This document shows, one piece after another, positions 1-12,005 of a stretch of 64,000 nucleotides of DNA. The position numbers and the translations under genes were made by a program. The stretch is from the NCBI GenBank assembly GCA_947561395.2, contig OX387190.1:20764858-20828857 (forward strand). The letters are read 5' to 3'. Each line of letters starts with the position of its first letter. Positions within the stretch are counted from its first letter, which is position 1. The notes below the pieces were generated by a model. The model did no database searches. It was not told where the DNA came from and worked only from the letters and a program-made list of their open reading frames with translations. Source of the stretch: Buxus sempervirens. Taxonomy: Eukaryota; Streptophyta; Magnoliopsida; Buxales; Buxaceae.

Positions 1-654
1 TGTAAGTCTTGTCCTCTTCTTCATCATCTTCACCTTGGATTTCCATAAAAAAACAAAGGCCTAAGAACCAAGACCTGATCAGACATCACCCACCGGAAGC
101 CGAACCTCCCATAACCTCGCTCCAAAATCAGACGCTACACCAAAAGCCCTAGCTATCGCACGCTTCTCACTGGTGAGAAAACCTTGCTTTGTAGACGCTT
201 CCGGAGAGAAACCCTCACTTCGAAAATGCTTTTGGAGAGACCCTCACTTTCGAAGAGAAATCCTCTAGTGAACACCAGTGAGAAGCCCTCCTAAACCTTG
301 AATCAGCCCAGCTGAAAACAAGATTATTCGCACAAGAATCTTTCAACTATGTTGTTGCTCAAGTGTTCTCCAACTCAACCAAACTTATCAAAGGAGAGTT
401 GAAATGTAAAAGCAACACTTTTTATAGCTTCAAGGGAACGAGTCAGAGGGGAATAATATCATTGATCAAAATATATAGCAGAAATACTAATATAAACCAT
501 ATTGTAATGGATGCACTCAAAATATCATGCACCAATCCACTGTGATTGGTAGATTCAACTTAAAAAAGAAAAATCACTCTCATTGAAATGATTTCCTTTC
601 TAAATGTTAATGCATCAGTCACAATGCTCTCTTGTAATGTGATGGCTTTTGGTT
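1..654. other. unassigned flank
   Basis: No gene or element is recognised here. The first 300 bases are CT-rich and contain the related phrases CACTGGTGAGAA and CACCAGTGAGAA in partly inverted arrangement around repeated CCCTCACTT words. This could be the edge of a transposable element or a gene end cut by the window. No open frame with a recognisable product is present. Confidence 0.3.
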
Positions 655-836
655 GGTACTAGGGGCTACAAGCGCTACGTGCGTAGAAAACTTGATCCAC
701 TTAGATAAACAGCCCAAGGTAGTTTGTTTAAAATAGCGGGGGATTGTTTCGTTTGGAGAGGGCAACGTTTAGAAAAAGAAAAGGGGGCCAGAATCTAAAG
801 GGAATATTCTCCCATCTTCTCTTTATATATAGTATA
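655..836. repeat. dispersed repeat, copy 1
   Basis: This block matches 37664-37835 almost base for base in places. Both copies start with TACTAGGGGCT followed by a GC-rich word containing ACGTGC, share a GGGGGATTGTTT stretch, and end in CTCTTTATATATAGTATAAA. The ends are weakly inverted (TATACTA). It looks like a small non-autonomous DNA element; superfamily not determined. Confidence 0.6.
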
Positions 837-859
837 AATTAGCTCCCATAAAACCGTTA

Positions 860-1110
860 CAAACAATGGTACAACTCCGTTCGGTTTGGTTCGGGTCGAC
901 ATCAACCCAAAAGCCAAACCAATCGAATCAAACTAACTTTCGTTTGATTTTATTCGGTTTCTTTAGTAAAGCATATTGTTAGGTTGGATTCTTGTTCGGT
1001 CTGGTCCGGGTCGACATCAACCCAAAAACCAAACCAATCGAATCAAACCAACCTTCGTTTGATTCAATTCATTTTCTTTAGTAAAGCATATTGTTAAGCA
1101 AAAATATCAA
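860..1110. repeat. tandem duplication, about 130-bp unit
   Basis: Two adjacent copies of a unit that starts near TTCGGTTTGGTTCGGGTCGA and ends at TTCTTTAGTAAAGCATATTG lie at about 880-980 and 1000-1100. The sequence is rich in the GGTTTGGTT/AACCAAACC words common in plant non-coding repeats. A diverged relative of these words is present near 42050-42270. No coding content. Confidence 0.55.
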
Positions 1111-2009
1111 CTTAAAATCAAACTGAAACTAAGTTGGTTTACAGATCTTAGAACCAAAACCAAACTATACGCTTTGAAACCCAACCAAAGCCAACTCAAG
1201 TCTGTGCGGGTAGTCGGTTCTCGATTTTAACCAACCCAAGCATCCCTTGAAAAAACCGCCTTTAATGGTTGTCCTCTATCTATTGACTTTGATAGAAGCT
1301 TTTTAGAGTCAAACAAAACAACCAATATAATTCCCTTAAACAATCCAGTAAAGTCACTTCTACTGATTTATCAACAAAAATCCTTTGTTTTATGATCTCT
1401 CTTTCCCCTCCCAGACCCTTGAGCCCTAAGCAGACAACACAACCAAAAGGAGAAAGGGAAAAAAATTATAAGGAAAAATTAAGGGTTTTTTTTCCGGATG
1501 ATATAATAATGCAATATAAGCAATCAATTTTCAAAATTTAACTGTCCTATGCACATAATTTCAAAATTATCTTTTTCATATACAGGGCATACCAGAAAAT
1601 TTTCCACATTCTAGTATAAGTTCATTTTTCTACATGCCAATTTTCGAAAAGGTTAACAAAAGTAATAGATCTTGTAACATCACGCTATGCAGCGGTAAGT
1701 AACATGTGAACTAGTTAAATCACAGTCCAGATGCATACTATTGTTGCAAGCTCGGTAGTGATATTATGTAAATGTTATACTGTATTCTTGCTTATTTCAC
1801 AACCTATTTCTTCAATGTAGTCAATTTTGGGATTGCATAATGATTTTTAACATTTCACATTATGATTGTTAACACAAATTTTCGTATCTAAAACAAAAGA
1901 CAAGAAAAATGTAACAAATAACAATTTGTATTTGAAAAGAAGAAAATGGGTACGATCTTTGTGATTCTCCTCTGATTCAATCTCCTTAATGGGTCTTGGA
2001 TCCAAGGGC

Positions 2010-2225
2010 TACACGAGCTTGATCTTGAACAAACTTCAATATTCAATTCGAGGGCTGAAAGAGCTTGATCTCGAACCAAACTTTGATCTTCAATTCGGGG
2101 GGCTACAAGGCTTGATCTCGAACCAAACTTCGATCTTCGATTCGGAGGCTGCAAGGCTTGATCTCGAACCAAACATCGATCTTTGATTCGGGGGCTGCAA
2201 GGCTTGATCTTGAACCAAATGATCT
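2010..2225. repeat. about 46-bp tandem repeat in C LTR (5 units)
   Basis: The word GCTTGATCT recurs at 2017, 2063, 2110, 2156 and 2202. Each unit contains CTCGAACCAAAC followed by a TTCGAT/TTCGGGG stretch, so CGAA and TTCG words face each other. On the sense (minus) strand the array lies downstream of the TATA box and should be transcribed. The other C LTR has about three units (15685-15800), which shows copy-number change. Confidence 0.75.
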
Positions 2226-2534
2226 TCTTTTTTGTGATTTTGATTTGTCTTCTCTTTTCTCGAAATATGGGTAAGAGAAAAAGAAAACAATATGGATTTG
2301 ATGTAGACTTGAATGAATTTCTTCAAGCCTTTGAATTTATGCAAAGTTTCTCCAAGCTTTAGGCAAAACTTCTATAGCCTGAATTTGCCTTTTTATTTCT
2401 GCAGAGTCTCCCCAAGCTTTAGGCAAGTCTTCTAGAGCTTGTCCAATTCCCCTTTTGATTTCTGCAGAGTTTTCCCAGGCTTTAGGCAAATCTTCTAGAG
2501 CTTGAAAGGTCTCCCTTCTTCTCATTGAGGTCCT

Positions 2535-2549
2535 CTATTTATAGGCAAA
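2535..2549 (-). promoter_or_regulatory. C 3' LTR core promoter
   Basis: On the minus strand this reads TTTGCCTATAAATAG, a good TATA box in a context shared exactly by most LTRs in this window (families A, B and C). Confidence 0.65.
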
Positions 2550-3037
2550 GGTCATGAGCACTTGCCTTAATATGAGGATCTCTTTTTATTGAGAATTTCC
2601 TTATGAGAGTACGTCTCATTTGGCAACAATTTGAATTTGATTGAGCATATCATACTGAGAAATTTCTTTGCTTTGATTTTGGCATTCATTTGAATATTAA
2701 ATTATTTCTTAATATTTTATGCTATTTGTGAGGTTTGTGACTTTCCTTCTTTGGATCATCACAACTTTGTTAATTACCAAAAGACATCGATTTTGTTTTA
2801 GTAACAAATATAACCCATATCTTGCTCTGTGGAGCCCATTTGAAGTTAATGGGTTGGATTTGTAAGATGCTTATCTTGACCCGTATTTCATAATTTAAGG
2901 GTCGAACCATCATTTCGTTTAACCAGGCTTATTTGTTTGGTTAAGCCCTGGCCTTGGATTTGATCTCATTTACCAAAGTCAATTATTTGACTTGGTCAAC
3001 TTTTTGACTTGATGACACAAAAATTTTAGTGTCTACA

Positions 3038-6000
3038 AATGCCCCACTTCAAGTCTCTAGCTGTTTACATGCTTGTTATGTGTTGCAGGCAAGACTTGAA
3101 GTACATAAATGCATGTAACTATTAGGATGTGACAATATAGTAAGCCCTCCTCATATTGAGCCAATGATGCATCGCTTCTTGTATAGAAATGGTGTAAGAA
3201 TTTAACTCAATCTACACCATCCATTCTGATTCAGGGACATTGAGGATATGATGTAATGGTTCATTTGATTAATTTCCATCGTATCGTGTTGATATATCTA
3301 TGCCAATTCAACACCGTGATCAAATGATCCAATGGATCAACTTCATGGCATGCGGTTCACCTGGCTCATCGACTCCAAACCTTGTAATTTGACATGGAGT
3401 TTAAGTCATGTAACATGACGCCGACTGATATAGGTTGAATTTTTCTCGAACTATATGCCTCGATGATTGGTTTGACTTCAACCAATAATGGTTGTGACCA
3501 TGTGGTGGTGGGCTATTATCATAGCTTGTAGCTTTCTTTCCATGAGTAGACTTGATATCAACAAAGATCAATAGTAAATCTATCCATTTATCATGTAGCT
3601 CAAAAATTCTTGATCGATTCTTCACATGAGAGGTTAGATAGGCTAGAGAATATAACCACCTTCCTTTTCACTTTTTATTGGGAATAACTTGAACATTTTT
3701 TTGCATCCGCATACATACGATTTTGGAAATTCACAATATGGTTTGTGATATGATATGCAATATAACAAAGCCCTTGTTAACTTTTCCTCACTTGTGATTT
3801 TTGGTGTGCTGAAATTTTTGTTCTCCTTTTGAAAATATTCTTTCAACCCCAGAAATGGGCTCATAGAGACCATCTATTGTCCTTTTTGAACGTGATTTCT
3901 CTCCGTGAAGATCTTCAAGATTCTTTATCAAGGTTTTGTCAATTCTTCTCCATATATGATCATAGCCATGAAGATTCGCAAGATGCACTCATGAACGTGA
4001 TTTTTCCCCTTTTTAAGCAAACCCAACCCCTTTGGATAATGGAAATTTTTTTTAGAACTCAAAAATCTCTTACCGGATTCCCTCATTGTATGTTTTCGGA
4101 AAGCATTTTTCTTTGCACCTTTCTTCTTTCATTTTACAGCTTTTGAACAACGCTTGATTGGGATGAATGCCTTGATTTTTTTTTTTTTTTTTTTGAGATT
4201 GATTATACACTTTCCCACTTCAAAGAAATTTCCCATTTCATGGTAATGAAGAGGAAGGCAAGTTTCCTATGTTTCGTGCTTAAGTCATGCTATAAGACAA
4301 AAACATGCTCTTACTTGTAACGACCAAGACGAAGCAATAGATGCAATCATAAAAGGCTTTGGGTTTTGGTTTTCTTTGGGAAGAGCAACAGCAAGATGTG
4401 GTTTTCCATTATCTACAAAGGAGTGTATATCAGGATCGAGCCTTTCTTTTGTGTTTTTTTTGGGAAGAATAACCTTCAGCAAAGTGTGCTCCATCACCTT
4501 CGTAGCTAGGTGAGTATATCATTTTCTTTCTCTTTTTTTTTTTTGAAGTACTCATTGCTGCTATGATTTATGATGTCCATGATGTGTATGGTGCCATGGG
4601 CAAAAGGAATGGCGTCTAATGCCATGGGCAAGTATGCATGATGTCTACAATGTCACGGTGAGTGTAGAGTAAATGAACCCAGACAAAGCCCTTTGCTTTT
4701 GCCTATACCCGGTCTTCGGACAAAGACTTAAAAACATCTTTTTTTTTTAAGAGAAACATTTGATATCATCGATTTATTTCGTGATCTCTTCTAGGGACTT
4801 GCATGCTGTCAAGAAGTTTACCATTGCCTTCGAGACGTCTTCACTCTTGTCTTTCTACATCCAAAGTTTCATCATACGTACGACGCAATCGTAAAGCAAA
4901 CCATTTATTTGGTCACTGCGTTTTTATAAGGACAACTTCAGAAAGACAAACCGTTAACTCGGTCACTGTACCTCCTTCAGAGAGTCAAACGTTAACTCGA
5001 TCCCTGCATTTCTTTCAGAGAGTCAAGCCATTAACTCGGTCCCTGCACTTCTTTCAGAGAATCAAACCATTAACTCGGTCCCTGCATTTCCTTCAGAGAG
5101 ACAAACCGTTAACTCGGTCCCTGCACTTACTTCAGAGAGTCAAACCGTTAACTCGGTTCCTGCACTTCCTGGCTGCCGAATATTTGTAGCTTGCTTGGAA
5201 AGACGATAATTGTTGTTGGCATTCACCGGATCAAGGTATTCATTCTCCTTGCATTTCTCTTTTTGTTTTCTTTTTTTTTTTAAGAAATTTGTATTTCCTT
5301 ATTGCTGACCATGATGCATTACCATTTCAATTTCTATCATGATAATGATTTTTTTTTTAGCCTCACATTCAAATGAAAATTTGCACCTCTTCTCGTGCAA
5401 CAAAAGGTTCTTGAGTGACCCATTCTCCACTATATTCTTTGATATTTTGTCAAGGATAGAAGCTGAATGCTGGTTGGAGGGTGTTAAAAAAACAATTGAG
5501 ATTTGAGACAAACCCTTTATGCCGTCATGGGCCTATTTGCGGCAATCATTAATCGAGACCAATGAACTTGTCCTGTTGAATGTAAATGACTTTCTCATAA
5601 ATAATGATCATTTGCTAGCCATATTCTTCAACAACTATATAAAACTCATGCTATCACAGTGACCATGAAGCCTGCACCATTGTGATTGTCTTCACCTTTT
5701 ATGCTGCCAATAGTATGTTTGACCAAATGACCGTGACCTGCACTTGTGTCATTGTAAATGTCAATCTGACTCATCCGAAGCCAGTGTGTGATTGGGAAAG
5801 CCAATTAGTCTTACATGGCACAGATTATTTGTTCATTAAAAATGAACGTTTATGATCACGCACTAGTGCGTATTTTTCTCCTTCTTGGGCTTGGGAAGTA
5901 GAAGTTAACCCCTTCCTCAGCCTTGGTGACATACGAACACACCCAGCTTACATGGATGTTGTAGCTTCTATCAATAACTCTGGCTTATGCAAATAGAGGC

Positions 6001-6436
6001 ATGGAGAAGCAAGAAAATGGCTACCAAAGGAAGAATTTCTGCTTAAAGGATATCTTGGTGATTTTAAATCTTGAAGCCTGCAATTGCTATGGTCTTTTCC
6101 TTGCGGTTGCTTCACCAAAGGTTCTCTTTTCTAATCCTCACCAAAATGTTGAAGATGGTGTATTTTCAAGAAATCCCTCTTGATCGCACCTTAGCACCAT
6201 GTACAAATATTTATGAGAAGGAAAGATGAAAATTTAGCAAAGCTCCCTTAATCACACACAAGTATGAACAAACTTGAGAGCAAGGCCAACGTTAACACCG
6301 CATTGATCTCTAGCCCTTGCTCCAAAATTTTGCATTGAAGATTCAATGACTTTGATCTCCAGATTGTTGTTGTATTCATGATGCTGGTAAAGTTTCCAAG
6401 TGTAAGAACAGTCTCAAAAGGGATTAAGGTCTCGAG
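3038..6436. other. element C internal region, non-coding
   Basis: Only short broken frames are present and none resembles pol. The stretch has poly-T runs, repeated words such as ATGTCTACAATG/GATGTCCATGATG near 4570-4660, and the 39-bp tandem array at 4915-5175. It ends at the target duplication of solo LTR B1. Confidence 0.6.
4915..5175. repeat. 39-bp tandem repeat with ACCG/CGGT dyads
   Basis: The word TTAACTC recurs at 4954, 4992, 5031, 5070, 5109 and 5148, a period of 38-39 bp. Most units read AACCGTTAACTCGGTC or a close variant, so ACCG and CGGT face each other across a six-base centre. Thirty-nine is a multiple of three, so a spurious open frame runs through it. Variant units (ACCA, ACG) weaken the dyad, so it is not strictly maintained. 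Confidence 0.8.
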
Positions 6437-7187
6437 GAGGGTGTGCGCACCTAAACCTGGCCTAGATCGCACACCGGGCGCACGTTTGGTGCGTGCCTCG
6501 GGACATTCGGAGTCGCCACTGCCTGAGAGTGCAGGCAGACACAGTTTTGCCCTAACCGGGTCTAAGTCTGGTCTGCGGCTTATTAGAGATCTAGCTAAGT
6601 CCTCAGTTACGGTTCGGGGAAGTCCTAAAGACACCCCGGTCCGCCCCGTCGGTCTGACGAGTCCCTCGGGTCTCCCTGGTTTCTAAGTCAAGTTCACCCT
6701 TCCTAGACCAGCATGCTGTTTATTGGGTCTGGCGGGGCCCTTTGGAGGTGTGGGTCCCCTTTAGCTTGATTTTATCTTTTTATTTATCTAAGTGAAGTGG
6801 GTCGGACCCAGATCTCGTTGGAAGACCCGTGGGTTGCCATGGTTGGGCCTTGGGCCCAATTGGGTAACCCATTTGGTTATTTTATTAAGTTTTATTTATT
6901 TACAATTTTAGTTTGGGCTTAGTGGGCTTGGAATGGGCCCATTAGCCAAAGTCCAGTGGCCTTGGGCCCGTTTTATGGAGAACGGGCCGGGTTTGGGCCG
7001 GTCTGAGATGGGCCCCACAAGTGGGCTCAGGGTGGTCTTGGTGGGCCCATCTAGGCCCACAGTCTAAAAATGGGCTTAAGATAGCCCAAATTATCTAAAA
7101 GGCCAGTTCAAGCCGGTTTGGGTCGAATCAGGTTCAACCGGTCCAGATAAATTGGTTTTTAAGTTATTTTTCTAATCTGACCGTACT

Positions 7188-7235
7188 CTTAGTGCGGTTT
7201 GGTCAGAACCGCTCTGTATGTGCGATTGCTGCCCA
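7188..7235. repeat. two dyads in transcribed part of B1 LTR
   Basis: Two units with arms ACCGTAC...GTGCGGTT and AACCGC...GTGCGATT lie downstream of the TATA box on the sense strand. The corresponding part of the B2 LTR (21018-21128) carries units of the GCCCGTA type. Confidence 0.6.
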
Positions 7236-7971
7236 GTTTCATTTATTTACACCGATTTCAATTGGGATCATTCTGGCAAGCTTCTAGGGGTCTCCGGTGA
7301 CTCCGGTCGTAGTTCCATCATCTCCAAGATTCTCAGTTTTCTTTATTTGGCTTGTGAAGCCATCTTCTTCTTCTCTTTTGCACTTTAGGGAGGTAAGATT
7401 GTCTCTTAGTCACCCACAGTCAACTTCCAAGAAGGGAATGAAGGGAATTTACAGGGGTAAAACATGTTCATTAAGATTGGTTAGTCAAATAAACTTAATT
7501 GTTGGTAAAAGGTGTCTTTTTTCTTTAAGACACATTCTTCTCTTCTTTTCATGGAATCATCAACCTGACTTGAGATCATTGTGGCTTTAAACAACTAATA
7601 AGAGGGTTAGAACAAAATGCGTAAAAAGTTAAAAAGAAGGGAATGTAATCTCATTATATTAAAAAATACTTACAGTAGGAATGCTTGTTAGTCTTGATAG
7701 GTTATGGTTCTTCCAAGCAATTTTGGCAGCGCTTCCGCGTCTCGTTGGTTTTCACAAGATGATTTGAATAGGGTTTTGCTGGGTTCTTCAGTCAAATGGA
7801 TGAAAGGAGAGGGTTTTAGGCAAGGTTTAGGCTTACCAGGGGTATTTTGGGCATTTGGGGTTTGATTTTTGAGAGGGAGAGAGTTTGGACAGAGTTTCGG
7901 ACAGGTAGAAGACAGGGGGAGAGGGTGTGGGGACTGAGGGACCAGCTTGTTTCAAATGGGGGGATGGCCCT

Positions 7972-7986
7972 CTATTTATAGGCAAA
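7972..7986 (-). promoter_or_regulatory. B1 LTR core promoter
   Basis: The minus strand reads TTTGCCTATAAATAG, then AGGGCC. The first dyad begins only 11 bp upstream in the sense direction. Confidence 0.65.
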
Positions 7987-7996
7987 AAAATGTCGG

Positions 7997-8220
7997 AACC
8001 GTACTTGAAGTGCGGTTTGGTCACAACCGTACTTGAAGTGCGGTTGTGACAAAATTGTACTAAAAAATCAAAAACCGTACTTTAAGTGCGGTTGGCATTC
8101 AACACGTGCAAATCTGCACGAATCTGCCAGCTGTCGCCGTACAGGACACGCGTCCACCTTCTAGAAGATCGAACCGTATCTGAAGTGCGGTTCGGATCAA
8201 ACCGTACTTCAAGTGCGGTT
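7997..8220. repeat. B1 LTR dyad cassette (five 21-bp units)
   Basis: Units lie at 7997-8017, 8025-8045, 8073-8093, 8172-8192 and 8200-8220. The left arm is AACCGTAC (AACCGTAT in one), the right arm is GTGCGGTT, and the centre varies. Every unit has the same single departure from perfect pairing (T opposite G), which would be a G-U pair in RNA. Units 3 and 4 are separated by a unique spacer containing CGCCGTACAG and TTCTAGAAG. The cassette lies directly upstream of the TATA box. Confidence 0.85.
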
Positions 8221-8825
8221 AAGCACGTTTTTTAAATGCCGGATCCGAAATCTCTTATTCAATTTGATTTAATTAAAGATTCTTGTCCGATTTTCTTAAT
8301 ATTTTATTAAAAAATCTAAGATTATATTATTAAAATATTAAGATACTTTTTATTTAATGTTAAAATATTAAGATATGTTTTATTAAATGTTTTTTATTGA
8401 TTTTGTTAATTCATTTTGCTTTTTTGCTGCTTTTCTGCCAAACGGGCAGTTTTCTTGAAACTTCAACTGCCCATATCTTCTTCATCTGGTGTCCGATTTG
8501 AGCAAACTTAATGTCGTTGGAATCAGCTCGGAACCAGTTATCTATTGAGATCAATTTTGGCAGTTGGATTGGGGCCGAGCAAAAAGTCAACTTTTTGCTT
8601 TCTGGAAGTTTGACCGGGTCATATTTTTCTCACCTGGACTCCAATTCCAGCAAACTCAGTTGCGTTAGAACCGTGTCGAAGTGCTCTTTTTAATGAGATG
8701 AAGTTTGATGGCCAAATTTACTTGAATCAAAAAGTCAATTTTTGACCCCCTCAGGGTTTGACTTTTGATTTGACTGTTCATTTTTCTTTATTTTGGGGGT
8801 GCAAAAATCAGGTGTCTACAGAGGG

Positions 8826-9343
8826 CTTCAATCTGATTTGATAAACTCATGGCCAGAGAGACCCAAATCATCATTTGTCATGGAGCAGTTGGACCACTTA
8901 TTGTTATTCCAACAACGTTTTTGGAGAACCTTTCAGCAAAATGTGATTTTTTTTTTTTGAAGTCAAGATTATCGCTTGACTTTGGATGCTCGCTCCCCAT
9001 ATTTGATGAGAATGGTGATGGTTTGGACTGAACCCAAAATAACTTCCAAGGTTGCCTACGTACCCAAGTAGGGATCAAGTCTCACACGTAGTTCCTTTCT
9101 TTTCTTTTTTTTTTAGGTTGCCTTTTCAGGTTTTCAACCGAGGAAGATTTTTTTCTTTTCCTTTTTTTTTGGTTCTTTCTTTTCCTTTTTTTTTTTTTTT
9201 TTTGGCCTAGGACACCCTTTCAGGTTTTCACCCTAGCACATTTCTTTTTTTTGTTTTTTTACCATTCATAGTTTAGACTCATATGGGCTAAGAGTGTCAT
9301 GCAGTTTAGGTTCTTGTGACAAGGAGTGATGATGCTTTTTTTT
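8826..9343. other. element C, between B1 and gag
   Basis: No coding feature is recognised. Several long T-rich runs with CTTTTC words occur at 9100-9260, which on the sense strand are purine-rich. They follow the gag frame directly where pol would be expected. Confidence 0.5.
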
Positions 9344-11797
9344 TCAACTGTAATACCTTTTGAGAAATTCCCCATTTATGGAGCAAAAGTCATCCCATGA
9401 TCCAACTATAAAGGAAGAATAGTTTGACTCTACGACTTCCTCCATATCAAGTATAATTTTTCCTTCGCGTGCCAAGTTCATGATCTTTTCCTTGAGCACT
9501 AAGCATTTGTCTACGGGATGGCTTACCACACGATGATATTTGCAATATCGTGGGTCATCAATGTGTCCTACCTCTTCCAGACGCTTTGGTTCTAGTAGTT
9601 CTATGATTCCCTCCTCAAGCAGGTTTTCTAACATCCCTGCAACATCAGAATCGGGAAAAAGGATATTGCTTTTCTTGTAGCTCTTTGAGTGTGGATCGGC
9701 GCCTCTCTTTTTCTCGTGGAGGTTCAACTTTCTTCTCTAGTTTATCACTATACTTGCTTGAAATCTTCACTGGAGCGATTGTAACTGCCATAGCATTCTC
9801 AGAAGTCCTTTCTCCTTTCTTTGTTGCTTTCTTTTCTTCTTGTTGATCAATGAAAGTAAACCTATCACCACCACGATTAAAGATGCTAAGCTCCATGTCA
9901 TGGGCCCTCGTAGCCAATTCTTCAAAGGTGCGGGGCTTGATCCCTTGAAGGATGTAGAGAAGCCCCCAGTGCATTTCTTGAATGCACATTTCGACAGCTG
10001 ATAATTCTGAAAGCCAATCTTTACAATCAAGGCTCAGTACCCGCCAGCGATTTATATAGTCAATCACGGGCTCATCATTTCGTTGCTTTGTGTTGGTGAG
10101 CTCTATCATACTGACTGTTCGCCTGGTACTATAAAACCTATTAAGAAACTCGTGTTCTATCTGCTCCCAGCTATCAATGGACCCAGATTCCAAGTCAACA
10201 TACCAGTCAAAGGCATCTCCCTTGAGGGAACAAACAAATTGTTTGACTAGATGATCTCCCTCCGTACCAGCATTGTTGCAAGTTTCAACGAAATGCGCAA
10301 TGTGTTGTTTAGGATTGCCTCTTCCGTCAAACTACTGGAAATTTGGAGGTTGATAGCCTGCTGGCATCCGTATGTTGTCAATCCGATGAGTATATGGCTT
10401 TGAGTATGTGTGAGACATGGAAAAAATCAATTTAATGACTTCCTAATCATCACGCGGGATTGTTTAAAAACACAAAGTCGCCATCATTCTATTTAGGTGT
10501 GAATGGACACCAAAATATCAAATAAGCACAAAAAAGGCAAATTTAGGGTAAAAGTAACCCTATTAAAAAACAACCAGAGATAGGTAAGGGGATTAGGTTA
10601 TGAACAGGGGAAGGTGTTAGGCACCCCTATCCATCCACACAAGGTGGTTGCCAGGCATTGTTCATGTTTTTCAAAGGAAAAAAGGCTTGCTACAAAAATC
10701 ATAAAAAATCACAAAAAGACAAAAGTGTATAGTTTTTTCATACGAATAGCCTGATTGATCCAGAACTTTCAAATATGATCATACCATTCCTAGGGTTTCA
10801 TGATTAAAATAAAATTGAAATAAAATCAAATAAAACCAATCTAAAGTGAAAACTTTAGAAATCTGGCTTCAAGTTAAATTTTGGAAATCTAGAAAAATAT
10901 GATTTTTATAAAATATTACAGAATTGAACTTGAACAGTCTAGGGTACAGGTATAGCCCAAATTTCACATTAAATCAAGAAATCAAAACCAAAAATACCCA
11001 CGTTGATGAAGAACATCAAAAGGGGAGAACTTAGACCATAGGGTCTTCTCTCAAAAGTGAAAAATGACTCAAAAACCACATCATGAAACCCTAGAAGTTA
11101 CTTTCAGGCTTCTGAATCCAGATCTATCATACTGATCATAATAGATCTAGGATCTTAGCCTAATATCACAAAAATCACAAAAACAGTGTTGTAGGTGCAA
11201 AGTGGTGAAAAATCTCAATTCTAGAAACAAGAGAGGATTTCATGCTATAAACATCATAGACTCATAGGATTAATCCAGATTCAACATAAAAACCATTAAA
11301 ACATGATCAGGATATCAAAACAGCCATATCTCACAGATTAGAGCACATGGGAGTTTACCCTACGAATCCACCTGTTCTCTTTTCCCCTAACTCTCTCTTC
11401 ACCTTTTACAGCTAGAGAGGATTCTTGAGGTACTTGAAGATAGGTTTGGTGATACAAACACAATCAGAGGCCTTATTCTAGAAGAAAAGGAGAAAAACAG
11501 ATATGGGGTCCTATTCTAGGGATCCACCTGTTCCCCTTTCCCCTAACTCTCTCTTCACGTTTTACGGCTAGAAAGACTCTTGAGGTACTTAGAGACAAGT
11601 TTAGGAATACAGGTATAAAATACGGCCTTATTCTACAACAATAGAGAAGATCCTATTACTTCTAGAATTGAAGACATAAAATAAAAGGGAAAAGGGACTT
11701 ACCTGGATTGAGCAGGCAGAGCAGCAGGGATTCCTCTCTTCTCTTGGAGCTCCTTAGACTTCAAAATTTCGTGGCCCTTTGCTTAAGGATCCCACCT

Positions 11798-11812
11798 CTA
11801 TTTATAGGCAAA
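11798..11812 (-). promoter_or_regulatory. A2 LTR core promoter
   Basis: The minus strand reads TTTGCCTATAAATAG followed by AGGTGGG, the shared LTR core promoter. Confidence 0.65.
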
Positions 11813-12005
11813 CCCAGGGGTAAGGCTGGTCCAGAAGGATATGCCAGGATCCCACTAGATTGGGTTAAAAATAGGGATAATGCCCATCCATGGCCAAATA
11901 GGATAATTCGAATAAATAAATTAATAAATTCAATCACCTAGAGAGATATTTGGATGCAGATAAGGCTCAGAAATCGAGCAAGGATAAAATTCGCACAAAT
12001 CTCCT

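Larger units (their letters stand above)
1867..3037 (-). repeat. element C 3' LTR
   Basis: On the plus strand it reads TGTTAACAC...GTGTCTACA; in sense it begins TGTAGACACT and ends GTTAACA. It is colinear with 13060-13085 plus 15569-16555, apart from the A1 insertion and a different number of about 46-bp repeats. Its promoter is at 2535-2549 and its repeats are at 2010-2225. Confidence 0.8.
6442..8820 (-). mobile_element. solo LTR B1 nested in element C
   Basis: The plus strand reads TGTGCGCACC...GGTGTCTACA. It is flanked by a perfect 5-bp target duplication GAGGG (6437-6441 and 8821-8825). No internal element sequence is attached, so it is a solo LTR left by LTR-LTR recombination. It is the same family as 20284-22701; the primer site of that copy shows that sense is the minus strand. 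It contains a TATA box (7972-7986), five 21-bp dyads upstream of it (7997-8220) and two more in the transcribed part (7188-7235). Confidence 0.9.

Noticed and set aside
4803-5189. 128-codon open frame as a gene
   Set aside because: Created by the 39-bp repeat, whose length is a multiple of three; no domain, antisense to element C.
6248-6686. overlapping frames on both strands (128 and 102 codons)
   Set aside because: They cross the border of solo LTR B1 and recur in the B2 LTR as non-coding sequence.
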